Positions 9,801-16,313 of a stretch of DNA of 37,127 bases are shown one piece after another. This stretch comes from Flavobacteriales bacterium. GTDB taxonomy: Bacteria; Bacteroidota; Bacteroidia; UBA10329. The stretch lies in NCBI GenBank assembly GCA_021739625.1, contig JAIPBJ010000020.1, forward strand, positions 1 to 37,127, in the 5' to 3' direction. Position 1 is the stretch's first letter. The number at the start of each line of letters is the position of its first letter. The translations under genes were made by a program, and so were the position numbers. Under the pieces are notes generated by a model, which ran no database searches, was not told the DNA's origin, and saw only the letters and a list, made by a program, of their open reading frames with translations.

Positions 9801-10265
9801 GCTGCCGCAATACATGATGTCGGGCGAACCGGCACATTGGTCAAGGCTATAGATATTCGACTGCCGCTTGCCTGGATCACCTGTGCTGTTGAGCACCTGC
9901 ACGGGGCCAACAAGGCTCCAACCGTCTCCACCGCGTTGTGTACCCTGCTTGGCCTCGTATGCGGCATCGATGGCCCTCTGCTCATCGGGTGTGGGCATGA
10001 CTATATGGCCATCGGCCTGAGCATAAGGTAGCACCTTGCGTCTCCATCGCTTGAAGTACTGCGTGTGATAGGTCTTGACGAACGGATGCGTACGGTAGTA
10101 GGCCTGAAAGAGGCTGTCCACCTGCCACAGGCTTGGATCTTCGCTATACATGGCCTGCGCCCAAGCGGGCAGTGTGCCTATCTCTGCCACAGAAGGGCGA
10201 TACATGGTCTGAGCTGATGCTCCTATCGCGCATGTAAGCAAGATACCGAGTAGAATTCGCATCAT
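6864..10265 (-). CDS. Giant secreted BNR/sortilin-like beta-propeller protein with PKD, jelly-roll and T9SS domains
   Basis: About 1133 residues. A signal peptide (ending GASA/QTMYRP) is followed by a long region with many copies of YRSTDGGxxF/W (also FRSTDFGANW, WKTTDGGATF, FHSSNGGQSW). These are the Asp-box/BNR repeats of sortilin- or sialidase-type beta-propellers. A PKD domain follows (WEWTFAGG, then TYTATLTVTDANGMQD), then a beta-sandwich resembling MAM or cleaved-adhesin folds (SEDFQSTFMPFGWWTVN). It ends in a type A sorting domain (LSLWPNPVGKGG, SAGTYVLTI). The protein should be exported by T9SS. A glycosidase activity cannot be claimed because Asp-box repeats alone do not make a catalytic site. 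A GTG at 10271 and ATGs at 10265 and 10262 are possible starts; I chose the first ATG. Confidence 0.85.
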   Translation of the reverse strand: MMRILLGILLTCAIGASAQTMYRPSVAEIGTLPAWAQAMYSEDPSLWQVDSLFQAYYRTHPFVKTYHTQYFKRWRRKVLPYAQADGHIVMPTPDEQRAIDAAYEAKQGTQRGGDGWSLVGPVQVLNSTGDPGKRQSNIYSLDQCAGSPDIMYCGSETGEVYRSNDGGASWHNVSYEMNFGGGIMAVEVHPTNSNIVFAGANSLYRSTDGGQNWTMVLSNVSVNEVLINPGNTQIVLVASDNGLYRSTDGGANFSQLFVQRSYDVKCKPGTPGTMYLLKNNPTAIRCEFLRSTDFGANWTVQSTGWYNSTDPDRNDGGGRLAVTPADPQRVYAYLIGEAKADDYGFIGIYRSNDGGSTWNLPNAPTGGPYTANHANLAIGWVGWDYHQGYYNCAIMASNIDADNILVGGLNLYRSTDGGATFASVAGYVGGPLDMHVDNQDFRAFDTEYWISTDGGHYRSTDFFTTQPEFRMYGVSSADYWGFGSGWNDDVLVGGMYHNGNNVYHENYGLGNHLELGGGEAPTGYVNPGDARNTYFSDIGGKRIPTTITGTITNAPFGMSPNESYWGAESSEMEFHPNCYNIAFIGNENKMWKTTDGGATFNLVYTFGSNTADQIKYIEVSSNDPQVMYCNQQPSSGNVGTFWKTTNGGQSWTALTIPSGNSRRILLTLDPVDHQNIWIAYPGGSNGNKIFHSSNGGQSWTNITTSVLNGEEAHSILHITGTNGGVYYCTDRSVYYRNMGMGNWQVTNAGLPAYINTNIARPFYRDGKIRIASYGKGIWENQLYEQPNGPIARITVDKLRLDRACDNEAFYFDCYSFLNHQNATWEWTFAGGSPSSSSLRNPEVIYTASGTYTATLTVTDANGMQDTDQITVQVAEVPIPTEVSEDFQSTFMPFGWWTVNADNGGSWEQTDDCGGFGNSTQSALFRNYDIDSQGTWDELRFLLDNGGNPTPVLTFDVAYSRYGGQYSDSLEVLVSTDCGANLTSVYLKGGDVLATAPSSQNYFTPAAGQWRNESIDLSAYSGQASVLVAFRNRGRWGNNIYVDNINLSSPVGASAITETPQLSLWPNPVGKGGSLNLGIPVQGRALLTDVGGKRLLDLQMNGSVIELPTAVSAGTYVLTIITSDTIWNRKVVVQ
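9013..9788 (-). repeat. Dispersed nucleotide-level repeats encoding Asp-box motifs
   Basis: The string CCATCGGTGCTGCGATA, or a one-base variant, recurs near 9015, 9205, 9519, 9639 and 9770, and related copies lie near 8888 and 9388. Each encodes YRSTDGG or YRSNDGG on the minus strand. Near-identity at synonymous positions suggests recent duplication or gene conversion among propeller blades rather than protein-level selection alone. Confidence 0.7.
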
Positions 10266-10461
10266 TTTCACCCGTATGAATAAGCGGTGAAGATATTATT
10301 CGGCATCAATACGCTGTGGATGCCCGCACGCGTCTTCTGCAGAGCCTGCCCTGCGCCTGACGAAGGGATAACTTGTGTGGAACAGTACATGCGAAATCTG
10401 TGATTTCACAACAAGCTGGGGAAGGCTACCAAAAGGGGAAGGCTTCAGAGCTCCCAAACAA

Positions 10462-10493
10462 AAAAGCCCGCTGCTTGAGACCTCAGGAGGCCC
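10462..10493 (-). terminator. Possible terminator after alkB
   Basis: Read on the minus strand, GCCTCC, TGAGGTCTCA and GGGC form an imperfect stem followed by six T residues. It lies downstream of the alkB stop codon at 10504. The stem is interrupted, so the call is moderate. The bases from 10272 to 10460 show nothing else I can name. Confidence 0.45.
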
Positions 10494-10503
10494 CTCCCCC
10501 CAC

Positions 10504-11574
10504 TCAGGCCGCCACCGCCAGATGCTCAGGATACTGCTCCCGCAGTTTGTTCACCCGTGGGTTCATCACCGCGAACCACAGGGGCGGCACCAGCGACAGC
10601 ATGATCATCCCCGGATAGCCCGTGGGCATCTGAGGCGAGTCGTCAAAGTGGCGCAGCACCTGATAGGGGCGGCTGGCCATGTAGTGGTGGTCGCTGTGGC
10701 GCGACAGCTCGAACAGCAGCAGACGGCCCAGCACGTGGTTCGAGTTCCAACTGTGGATGGGCAGCACGCGCTGGTAGCCCTTCTCACTTGCATGGCGCAC
10801 AAGGCCGTAATGCTCGATGTAGTTCACCGTCTCCAGCAGCAGGAAACCGATGGTGGAGGCCGCCAGCACCGCCAGCATCACCGTGACGTTGAACACCGCT
10901 GCCACCAGCGCGAGGAACCCGATCTGCACCACGGCATAGAAGACCATCTCGTTGCTCCAGTGATACCAAGGCTTTCCGGCCTTTTCCAATCGGCCCAGCT
11001 CAATTTTCCATGCCGAGATATAGCCCATGATGACGGAGCGGAACCAGAAGGTGTAAACGATCTCTCCCTGACGCGATGTGGCGGGGTCCTCGGCCGTGCT
11101 CACGTTCTTGTGGTGGCCGCGGTTGTGCTCGATGAAGAAGTGCATGTACTGCGCGGTGAGCAGCAGCGCCTTGGCCATCCACTGCTCATACCACTTGTGG
11201 CGGTGGCCCAGCTCGTGCCCCACATTGATGCCGAATGCCGCGCAGCCGATGCCCATCGAGACTACCAGTCCCGTGTATTCCCACCACGCCAGTCCCGGTG
11301 TACCGATAACGAACATGAAGCTGATGAACATGGCCCATTGCAGCGGCACGATGCTATAGACCATCCAGTCATAGAGGCGGCTGTTCTTCGCCACATCCTC
11401 CTCGGCCTTGGTCATGTTCTTCTGCGAGGCTTTCGTCACCAGTTCGACTATCGGCACGAAGACATAGGCGTATATCGGCACGGCCCACGTCCACGCTCCG
11501 AACTTGTGAAAACCTATGAAACCCACCAAGGGCACTGTATAGACAAACAGGTATTGAAGCGCTCGGAAGTTCAT
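10504..11574 (-). CDS. alkB: Alkane 1-monooxygenase (AlkB-type membrane di-iron hydroxylase)
   Basis: This 356-residue membrane protein carries the full set of histidine boxes of AlkB-like hydroxylases: HELGHRHKW (about 120-128), EHNRGHHKN (149-157), NYIEHYG (251-257) and RHSDHHY (292-298). Several hydrophobic segments lie between them, including two near the N-terminus. The family inserts one oxygen atom into the terminal carbon of medium-chain alkanes using electrons from rubredoxin; no rubredoxin gene lies nearby. HxxxH-type membrane hydroxylases acting on fatty acids or xylene are distant alternatives, but NYIEHYG and SRHSDHH are AlkB-like. The frame opens at a TTG (11580), but ATG at 11574 is the likelier start. 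It is divergent from a TetR-family gene, suggesting substrate-responsive repression. Confidence 0.87.
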   Translation of the reverse strand: MNFRALQYLFVYTVPLVGFIGFHKFGAWTWAVPIYAYVFVPIVELVTKASQKNMTKAEEDVAKNSRLYDWMVYSIVPLQWAMFISFMFVIGTPGLAWWEYTGLVVSMGIGCAAFGINVGHELGHRHKWYEQWMAKALLLTAQYMHFFIEHNRGHHKNVSTAEDPATSRQGEIVYTFWFRSVIMGYISAWKIELGRLEKAGKPWYHWSNEMVFYAVVQIGFLALVAAVFNVTVMLAVLAASTIGFLLLETVNYIEHYGLVRHASEKGYQRVLPIHSWNSNHVLGRLLLFELSRHSDHHYMASRPYQVLRHFDDSPQMPTGYPGMIMLSLVPPLWFAVMNPRVNKLREQYPEHLAVAA

Positions 11575-11627
11575 CGCCAATGGTTTTACGGGGATTAGAC
11601 AAGGCGAAAGTAGGAATGTTTTCCGAA

Positions 11628-11657
11628 AGTAAACTATTAGTAATGATAAAGTTTACT
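11628..11657. promoter_or_regulatory. Inverted-repeat candidate operator between alkB and the TetR gene
   Basis: A perfect inverted repeat, AGTAAACT and AGTTTACT, is separated by 14 bases in the only gap between the divergent genes. TetR-family repressors commonly bind such palindromes and control both themselves and the divergent neighbour. The right arm ends one base before the -7 box of the TetR gene, so binding would block its own promoter. Confidence 0.6.
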
Positions 11658-11658
11658 C

Positions 11659-11666
11659 TACATTTG
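11659..11666 (+). promoter_or_regulatory. Bacteroidota-type -7 promoter box of the TetR gene
   Basis: TACATTTG matches the Bacteroidota consensus TAnnTTTG exactly. It ends only five bases before the ATG at 11672, so transcription would start at or beside the start codon, implying a leaderless or near-leaderless message. A -33 TTTG is not evident. Confidence 0.5.
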
Positions 11667-11671
11667 CTTCC

Positions 11672-12271
11672 ATGGGAAGGCAGTCATTGGTAAAAGCGCG
11701 CATCCGCGACCCGAAGAAGCGTGAGGCATGGGCGCGGAAGCTGTTCCCGCTGTTCATGGAACGTGGCATTCAGGGCGTTTCGATGGACGAGATGGCCGCT
11801 GCCCTCGGAAAATCCAAGGCCACAGTTTACAAGCATTTCGAATCACAGAAGGACATCATCGCGGTGGCCATTGCACAGAAACTGGAAGACCTGCGCTACT
11901 TCCAAGCGATTCTGGAAGATGCCGAGAAGGGCTACACCGACCGTTACATTCTGGCCGTGGCCAGCATTTCGCGTCATCTGGGCGATGTGAGCACGCTGTT
12001 CCTCTCAGACCTCAAACAGGTCTATCCCGAACTCTGGGAAATGATCAACGGATTCAAGCTGTTCGCGCTATCAGTGCTCAAACACTTCTACGAGGAAGGA
12101 ATTGCAGCGGGGGTGTTCGAGGCCATCGACACCGACATCCTTGTGCTCAGCGATGAGCTTTTCTTCGATGTGCTGACCAATCCCGAGTTCCTGACCCGCA
12201 AGGACATCAATCTGAGGTTTGCCTTCGAGAGCTATTTCAGAATGCGGTTCAATGGGATACTCAAGAGATGA
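11672..12271 (+). CDS. TetR/AcrR-family transcriptional regulator
   Basis: The protein is 199 residues, the usual size for the family. The N-terminal helix-turn-helix is clear: ERGIQGVSMDEMAAALGKSK, then ATVYKHFESQKDI (about 30-62), with the conserved xTxYxHFxxK pattern. The C-terminal helical ligand-binding half is not diagnostic. Its position, divergent from alkB across a 97-base gap with a 30-base palindrome, makes it the likely local regulator of alkane or fatty-acid hydroxylation and of itself. The ligand is unknown. Confidence 0.88.
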   Translation: MGRQSLVKARIRDPKKREAWARKLFPLFMERGIQGVSMDEMAAALGKSKATVYKHFESQKDIIAVAIAQKLEDLRYFQAILEDAEKGYTDRYILAVASISRHLGDVSTLFLSDLKQVYPELWEMINGFKLFALSVLKHFYEEGIAAGVFEAIDTDILVLSDELFFDVLTNPEFLTRKDINLRFAFESYFRMRFNGILKR

Positions 12272-12283
12272 GCAGATGACCAT

Positions 12284-12940
12284 TCACGGATTCAACCGCA
12301 CCACCTTCCACCGGGTCGATTGACGCAGATAGACCAGACGGTCGTGCAGTCGATTGGGCCGCCCCTGCCAGAATTCGATGCGCTCGGGCATCACTGCATA
12401 TCCGCCCCAGTGCGGAGGGCGTGGAATGTCCATACCTTCGAACCGCATGAGAATATCAGCCTTGCGTGACTCCAGCACCTCACGGCTTTCCACTACTTGG
12501 CTCTGTTCGCTCATCCACGCGCTCACTTGGCTTTCGCGCGGTCTGGAGGCCCAATACGCATCGCTTCTTTCCTCAGAGACCTTTTCCACCGTCCCCTCGA
12601 TGCGCACCTGCCGCTCCAACTCGCTCCAATGGAAATTGATGGCGGCCAAAGGATGCTGGGCAATGTCAGAGGCCTTGTGGCTGTCATAGTTGGTGTAGAA
12701 GATGAAACCACCCTCGGCCACATCGCGCAGATAGACGATGCGCGAGGATGGCCAGAAGTCCTTTCCAACCGTGGACACGCACATGGCATAAGGGTCGAGG
12801 ATCTGGCTGTTCACCGCTTCTTCCATCCACTGTGCGAACTGCTCGAAGGGGTCAGCTACGATGGACGACTCTGTCAGCGGACGGTTGGCGAAGTCCCTGC
12901 GCACGGTGTTGATGTAGTTGCGTACCTCTTCGAGACTCAT
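12284..12940 (-). CDS. pdxH: Pyridoxamine 5'-phosphate oxidase
   Basis: The 218-residue protein has the length and motifs of PdxH: PYAMCVSTVG, PSSRIVYLRDV (FMN binding), FYTNYDSHKASDI, YWASRPRESQVSAWMSEQS, PRPPHWGGY and the C-terminal WQGRPNRLHDRLVY with a closing RWKVVRLNP. The enzyme uses FMN and oxygen to make pyridoxal 5'-phosphate from pyridoxamine or pyridoxine phosphate in the cytoplasm. It converges on the TetR gene with 12 bases between stops. It appears to be a single-gene unit. Confidence 0.95.
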   Translation of the reverse strand: MSLEEVRNYINTVRRDFANRPLTESSIVADPFEQFAQWMEEAVNSQILDPYAMCVSTVGKDFWPSSRIVYLRDVAEGGFIFYTNYDSHKASDIAQHPLAAINFHWSELERQVRIEGTVEKVSEERSDAYWASRPRESQVSAWMSEQSQVVESREVLESRKADILMRFEGMDIPRPPHWGGYAVMPERIEFWQGRPNRLHDRLVYLRQSTRWKVVRLNP

Positions 12941-12986
12941 GACTGCCTTTTTCTTCCGTCAAAGATAGCGACCCCATGAAACGACA

Positions 12987-13018
12987 GAAGGCCGACCCCC
13001 TTGCGGAGACCGGCCTTC
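12987..13018 (-). terminator. Hairpin downstream of the lipoprotein gene
   Basis: GAAGGCCG pairs perfectly with CGGCCTTC across a loop of about 16 bases, just beyond the stop of the lipoprotein gene (13036). There is no T run, so termination is less certain than for the other hairpins in the window. Confidence 0.5.
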
Positions 13019-13035
13019 GCACATATATCATAACC

Positions 13036-13794
13036 TTACTCTACGGTGACCGTCTTGGTCACCACTTTCTCGTTGATGAAGTAGAAGGTCTTACCTCCAT
13101 AAACCGCAGAATCGAGGTTGTAGGCCGCAACTTGGATGATATTGCCGGCACCTGCGGTAAGATCGCTCAACTCATCGGCAGTGAAGGTGCGCGAATTCAT
13201 CGCAACGGTAGTGGCGAACTGCTTGCTGCCCACCACCCAGATCACCGAGTCTGTGTTGCTCATATTGCCTTGGAAAGTCACGGTATATCCGGCAGAACGT
13301 GTAACCACATCAGGACTGGTGATCTTGCTGATGCCAGGGAAACCACGGTCGGCCGTATGGGTGAAAGCAGGAATGTCGCCATTGCCGCTCACGGTCCAGC
13401 TCGGGTCGCCACTGAAATCAAGGCCAGTGGTACTGGTCTGGCTATATGTGCTGTATGTGCCATTGTCGAATTGAGACAGCGCCTCATCCTCGCAGGTCAC
13501 ATCGCCTCCACTGATGTAGGTCTGATAGTCGGTGCCATTGAAGAACACGGCCACACCGATACCATAATCGATGTCCTGTGGAGGCACACCGAATCCGGGG
13601 TCGATGGTCGTCACTGTCTTGGCGGCCACGAGTGTTCCATGGCCTGCATTGATCTGTGGGGTCGGGGTGCCACCGGATGAATCGGGCGGAGTGTCATCAT
13701 CATCGTCTGTGTTGCAGGCAGAGAATGATACGGCCACGATGGTGGCGAGAGCGGCCAAACGGCCAAATCGGAAAAAAGGGTTGAAGTGTCTCAT
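13036..13794 (-). CDS. Putative outer-membrane or periplasmic lipoprotein, function unknown
   Basis: The frame is open to 13863, but the ATG at 13794 places a lipoprotein signal at the N-terminus: a hydrophobic stretch LAALATIVAVSFSAC with the lipobox cysteine, followed by an acidic NTDDDDDTPPDS linker. In Bacteroidota an acidic run after the cysteine often accompanies surface-exposed lipoproteins. The remaining residues of the 252-residue product form a beta-rich region (GVAVFFNGTDYQTYI, TVTFQGNMSNTDSVIWVVG) with no family I recognise. It has its own downstream hairpin and no obvious partner. Confidence 0.75.
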   Translation of the reverse strand: MRHFNPFFRFGRLAALATIVAVSFSACNTDDDDDTPPDSSGGTPTPQINAGHGTLVAAKTVTTIDPGFGVPPQDIDYGIGVAVFFNGTDYQTYISGGDVTCEDEALSQFDNGTYSTYSQTSTTGLDFSGDPSWTVSGNGDIPAFTHTADRGFPGISKITSPDVVTRSAGYTVTFQGNMSNTDSVIWVVGSKQFATTVAMNSRTFTADELSDLTAGAGNIIQVAAYNLDSAVYGGKTFYFINEKVVTKTVTVE

Positions 13795-13884
13795 GGGATT
13801 GATGGATTTAGTTGATGGGGCAAATGTTGTATTTTCTGACACATCAGCCCTACGTTGATGCACGTATTCAACCCTGAAAGCCCA

Positions 13885-15447
13885 TCACCTTGGAGTGAAC
13901 TCTGACAATGCCCATACGCCCTCTCTGTGAACGGTCGGCCCCAGTTCATCCACGAACATGCACGTCCTCAAATTGTCCAGCCGATAACGGATGGGAAAAC
14001 TATTGCCCGTGTAATTCCTGGTGGCATAGCGGTCGGTGGCCAACTGTCGTGCGTTCGCTATTCCAATGTCTGCGAGTCCCACGCCATAGACTTGCTGCAC
14101 CTTCCCATACCATGGCAACATGAACTGCGGGGTATGAATGATGGCATGAAAATGCACAGGCATCGGCCGCTTGGCCTGACAGGAGAACGAGGTGTTCTCG
14201 GGCCCTACAAGCACCATGGCGTCCTTGGCAGTATGGGCAGATATCCACGCATGCATACGCTCCAGATCCGACAAATGACGGTTGCCAACCATAAAACGAC
14301 CATCGAACCGTTCGGGAAGCCATGCGGAATTGGTCATAAGCGTCAACAACAGCAATGAAATGACAGCACACGACAGGGCCATACTGGCCGAAACAATGTT
14401 CCGCGAAGGAATCAAGGTCTGAAGGAACATTCCGATCACACCGGCCACCATCACTGCACTGAAGGCCGCTGCCCAGATGGTCGATTTGAACCATTGCAGC
14501 TTCCCCAGCGCATGAATGTCCAGCCCTTCAAGGCCCACAGTATAGGCCACCATCCCGAACAGGACAGCCGCGACAAGGGCAGGGAAAAGATGCCTGTCGG
14601 CAGGGCGTGTGAAAAGATAGCAGGCGATTCCCAATGCCATCAGCCCGAAGAACTTGATATAATGCGTCACCGGGAATAGCGAAGGCAGATAGTGATGGTA
14701 GTTTCTGAACCGATAAAGGATCTCGTAGTAGAGTTCCGCATCAAACGCTCCCTGCGAACCGAACTGCTGCCGGAGCACAGGCACGAGAATGAACAGCGCT
14801 GGGACGAGATATGCTGTCCAGAACCCTATCATTCCACGGCATCTCTTCTGCGTGGAAAGAATCGGCAGGGCCACCGTAAGTACAAGCATGAGCTGCAGCC
14901 CTACAAGCACCTGAAACAGCGATGCCACACCCAATAGCACACCTGCTGCGGCCCATCGTCTCCACATGAACTGCAGAATTGCCACACTTGCAATGGCCTT
15001 GGCCAAGGTGCTCGAAATGAGTGTGCCATAGATGATATTGTTTCCACCCACAGTGAAATCATAGAACACCAGCAGCACCATCACAGGGGCCAGCAAGGCC
15101 GCCCATCGCTCTTTGAAGATCTCCCATGCGATGCGCTGGAACGCCCATGCCATCACAGTGATGCAGAGCAGTGTGAGCAGGAACGCGCCCCACTCAAGTC
15201 CAATGGTGCGGGCCACCACAAGGGCCAGCTGCTCATAAAAGTGCCGCACCGTGAACTGGGCCTGCATCTGAGGAACGAAATAGTCGTTGGGATACAACTG
15301 CGCATCGAGGATCTGATAGACCTGTGGCAGATGTTCGGCCTGATCGCCCGTGTTGAAGGCATATCCTCTTATGAAAAGGAAGATGCAGGCCATGGTCAGG
15401 GCATAAAGCCATGATGCCCATAACTCCGATCCTATCCATTGCCGCAT
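13885..15447 (-). CDS. Polytopic membrane protein of unknown function (GT-C-like architecture)
   Basis: About 520 residues with roughly ten hydrophobic segments. The first is YALTMACIFLFI, followed by a loop GDQAEHLPQVYQILDAQLYP with acidic residues. That pattern resembles the first loop of GT-C-type lipid-linked sugar transferases. The C-terminal 120 residues are soluble (SAHTAKDAMVLVGPENTSF, YTGNSFPIRYRLDNLR). I do not recognise a named family with confidence. The frame extends to a TTG at 15486, but the ATG at 15447 is preferred because a TACATTTG box lies just upstream. It is divergent from the response regulator gene. Confidence 0.7.
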   Translation of the reverse strand: MRQWIGSELWASWLYALTMACIFLFIRGYAFNTGDQAEHLPQVYQILDAQLYPNDYFVPQMQAQFTVRHFYEQLALVVARTIGLEWGAFLLTLLCITVMAWAFQRIAWEIFKERWAALLAPVMVLLVFYDFTVGGNNIIYGTLISSTLAKAIASVAILQFMWRRWAAAGVLLGVASLFQVLVGLQLMLVLTVALPILSTQKRCRGMIGFWTAYLVPALFILVPVLRQQFGSQGAFDAELYYEILYRFRNYHHYLPSLFPVTHYIKFFGLMALGIACYLFTRPADRHLFPALVAAVLFGMVAYTVGLEGLDIHALGKLQWFKSTIWAAAFSAVMVAGVIGMFLQTLIPSRNIVSASMALSCAVISLLLLTLMTNSAWLPERFDGRFMVGNRHLSDLERMHAWISAHTAKDAMVLVGPENTSFSCQAKRPMPVHFHAIIHTPQFMLPWYGKVQQVYGVGLADIGIANARQLATDRYATRNYTGNSFPIRYRLDNLRTCMFVDELGPTVHREGVWALSEFTPR

Positions 15448-15451
15448 CTGC

Positions 15452-15459
15452 CAAATGTA
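15452..15459 (-). promoter_or_regulatory. Bacteroidota-type -7 box of the membrane protein gene
   Basis: On the minus strand this is TACATTTG, identical to the box before the TetR gene. It ends four bases before the ATG at 15447, again suggesting a leaderless transcript. If translation instead starts at a later ATG, the leader would be longer. Confidence 0.45.
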
Positions 15460-15567
15460 GGATGCGCAGTGGACAGAAGGTCCCAACGAGGAATCGTGTC
15501 AAATTCATACTTCCTTATCAGGTCAACTTTATCCAACTTTGTCATCCCATCAATAGGCCATAGAACC

Positions 15568-16260
15568 GTGTCGAGCAAGCGCATATTACTGGTCGAGGAC
15601 GAGGAAAGTCTTCAGGACATCATACGCCTGAATCTTGAGCTGGAAGGTTTTGAGGTCGTTTCGGTGGGCAATGGAAGGGTGGCTCTCAAAGAGTTCGCTG
15701 CCCAACGGTTCGACCTCGTCATCCTCGATGTGATGCTGCCAGAAGTGGACGGTTTCACCATCTGTCAGACCATCCGCCTCGAGAACACGCGTGTTCCCAT
15801 TCTGTTCCTCACGGCCAAGAGCGCAGTGGAGGACCGCGTCTATGGCCTCAAGGTGGGCGGAGACGACTATCTGGTGAAGCCTTTCGACCTGCGCGAGTTC
15901 CTTCTGCGTGTGCATGCCCTGCTGAGGCGCGGTGCGGTGGAGCCCCGATCCGACATAGAGACCTTCCGCTTCGGACCATGCAGCATCAATTTCCGCGCCT
16001 TTACCATCATCGACAGGCAAGGGAATGAACATGCGCTGTCGCAGAAGGAGATGGCCCTGCTGCGATTGTTCGTGGAGCGCAGGAACGAGGTGCTTTCGCG
16101 CGACATCATCCTTGAGACCGTGTGGGGATATGACAGTTTTCCGAGCCCGCGCACGATTGACAATTTCATCCTCGCCTTCCGAAAGTATTTTGAAGAGAGC
16201 CCTGCCGACCCTCGCCACTTCATCAGCGTGCGCAGCGTGGGCTACCGTTTCGTGGCATGA
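15568..16260 (+). CDS. OmpR-family DNA-binding response regulator (orphan)
   Basis: The product is 230 residues from a GTG at 15568, chosen because SSKRILLVEDEE then starts the receiver domain directly; the frame is open further upstream but encodes nothing receiver-like. Receiver landmarks are the acidic pair in VEDEE, phospho-acceptor Asp54 (DLVILDVMLPEVDG), Thr82 (FLTAKS) and Lys104 (GGDDYLVKPF). The C-terminal winged helix includes LSQKEMALLRLF, RDIILETVWGYD and FISVRSVGYRF. No histidine kinase gene is adjacent, so its partner lies elsewhere. It is divergent from the membrane protein gene. Confidence 0.92.
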   Translation: MSSKRILLVEDEESLQDIIRLNLELEGFEVVSVGNGRVALKEFAAQRFDLVILDVMLPEVDGFTICQTIRLENTRVPILFLTAKSAVEDRVYGLKVGGDDYLVKPFDLREFLLRVHALLRRGAVEPRSDIETFRFGPCSINFRAFTIIDRQGNEHALSQKEMALLRLFVERRNEVLSRDIILETVWGYDSFPSPRTIDNFILAFRKYFEESPADPRHFISVRSVGYRFVA

Positions 16261-16297
16261 AAAAGGGGAGGGACGACCAACGTCACCCCTCCCCTTT
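16261..16297. terminator. Bidirectional hairpin between convergent genes
   Basis: AAAGGGGAGGG pairs perfectly with CCCTCCCCTTT across a 14-base loop. It lies immediately after the response regulator stop codon and 17 bases before the stop of the minus-strand T9SS gene. A/T runs at the stem base suit termination in both directions. Confidence 0.75.
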
Positions 16298-16313
16298 CTC
16301 CAAGTCTTCGTTT

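Noticed and set aside
10375-11598. Plus-strand frame of about 400 codons over alkB
   Set aside because: The alkB strand carries all histidine boxes. The antisense frame is rich in His, Arg and Gln and has no family features.
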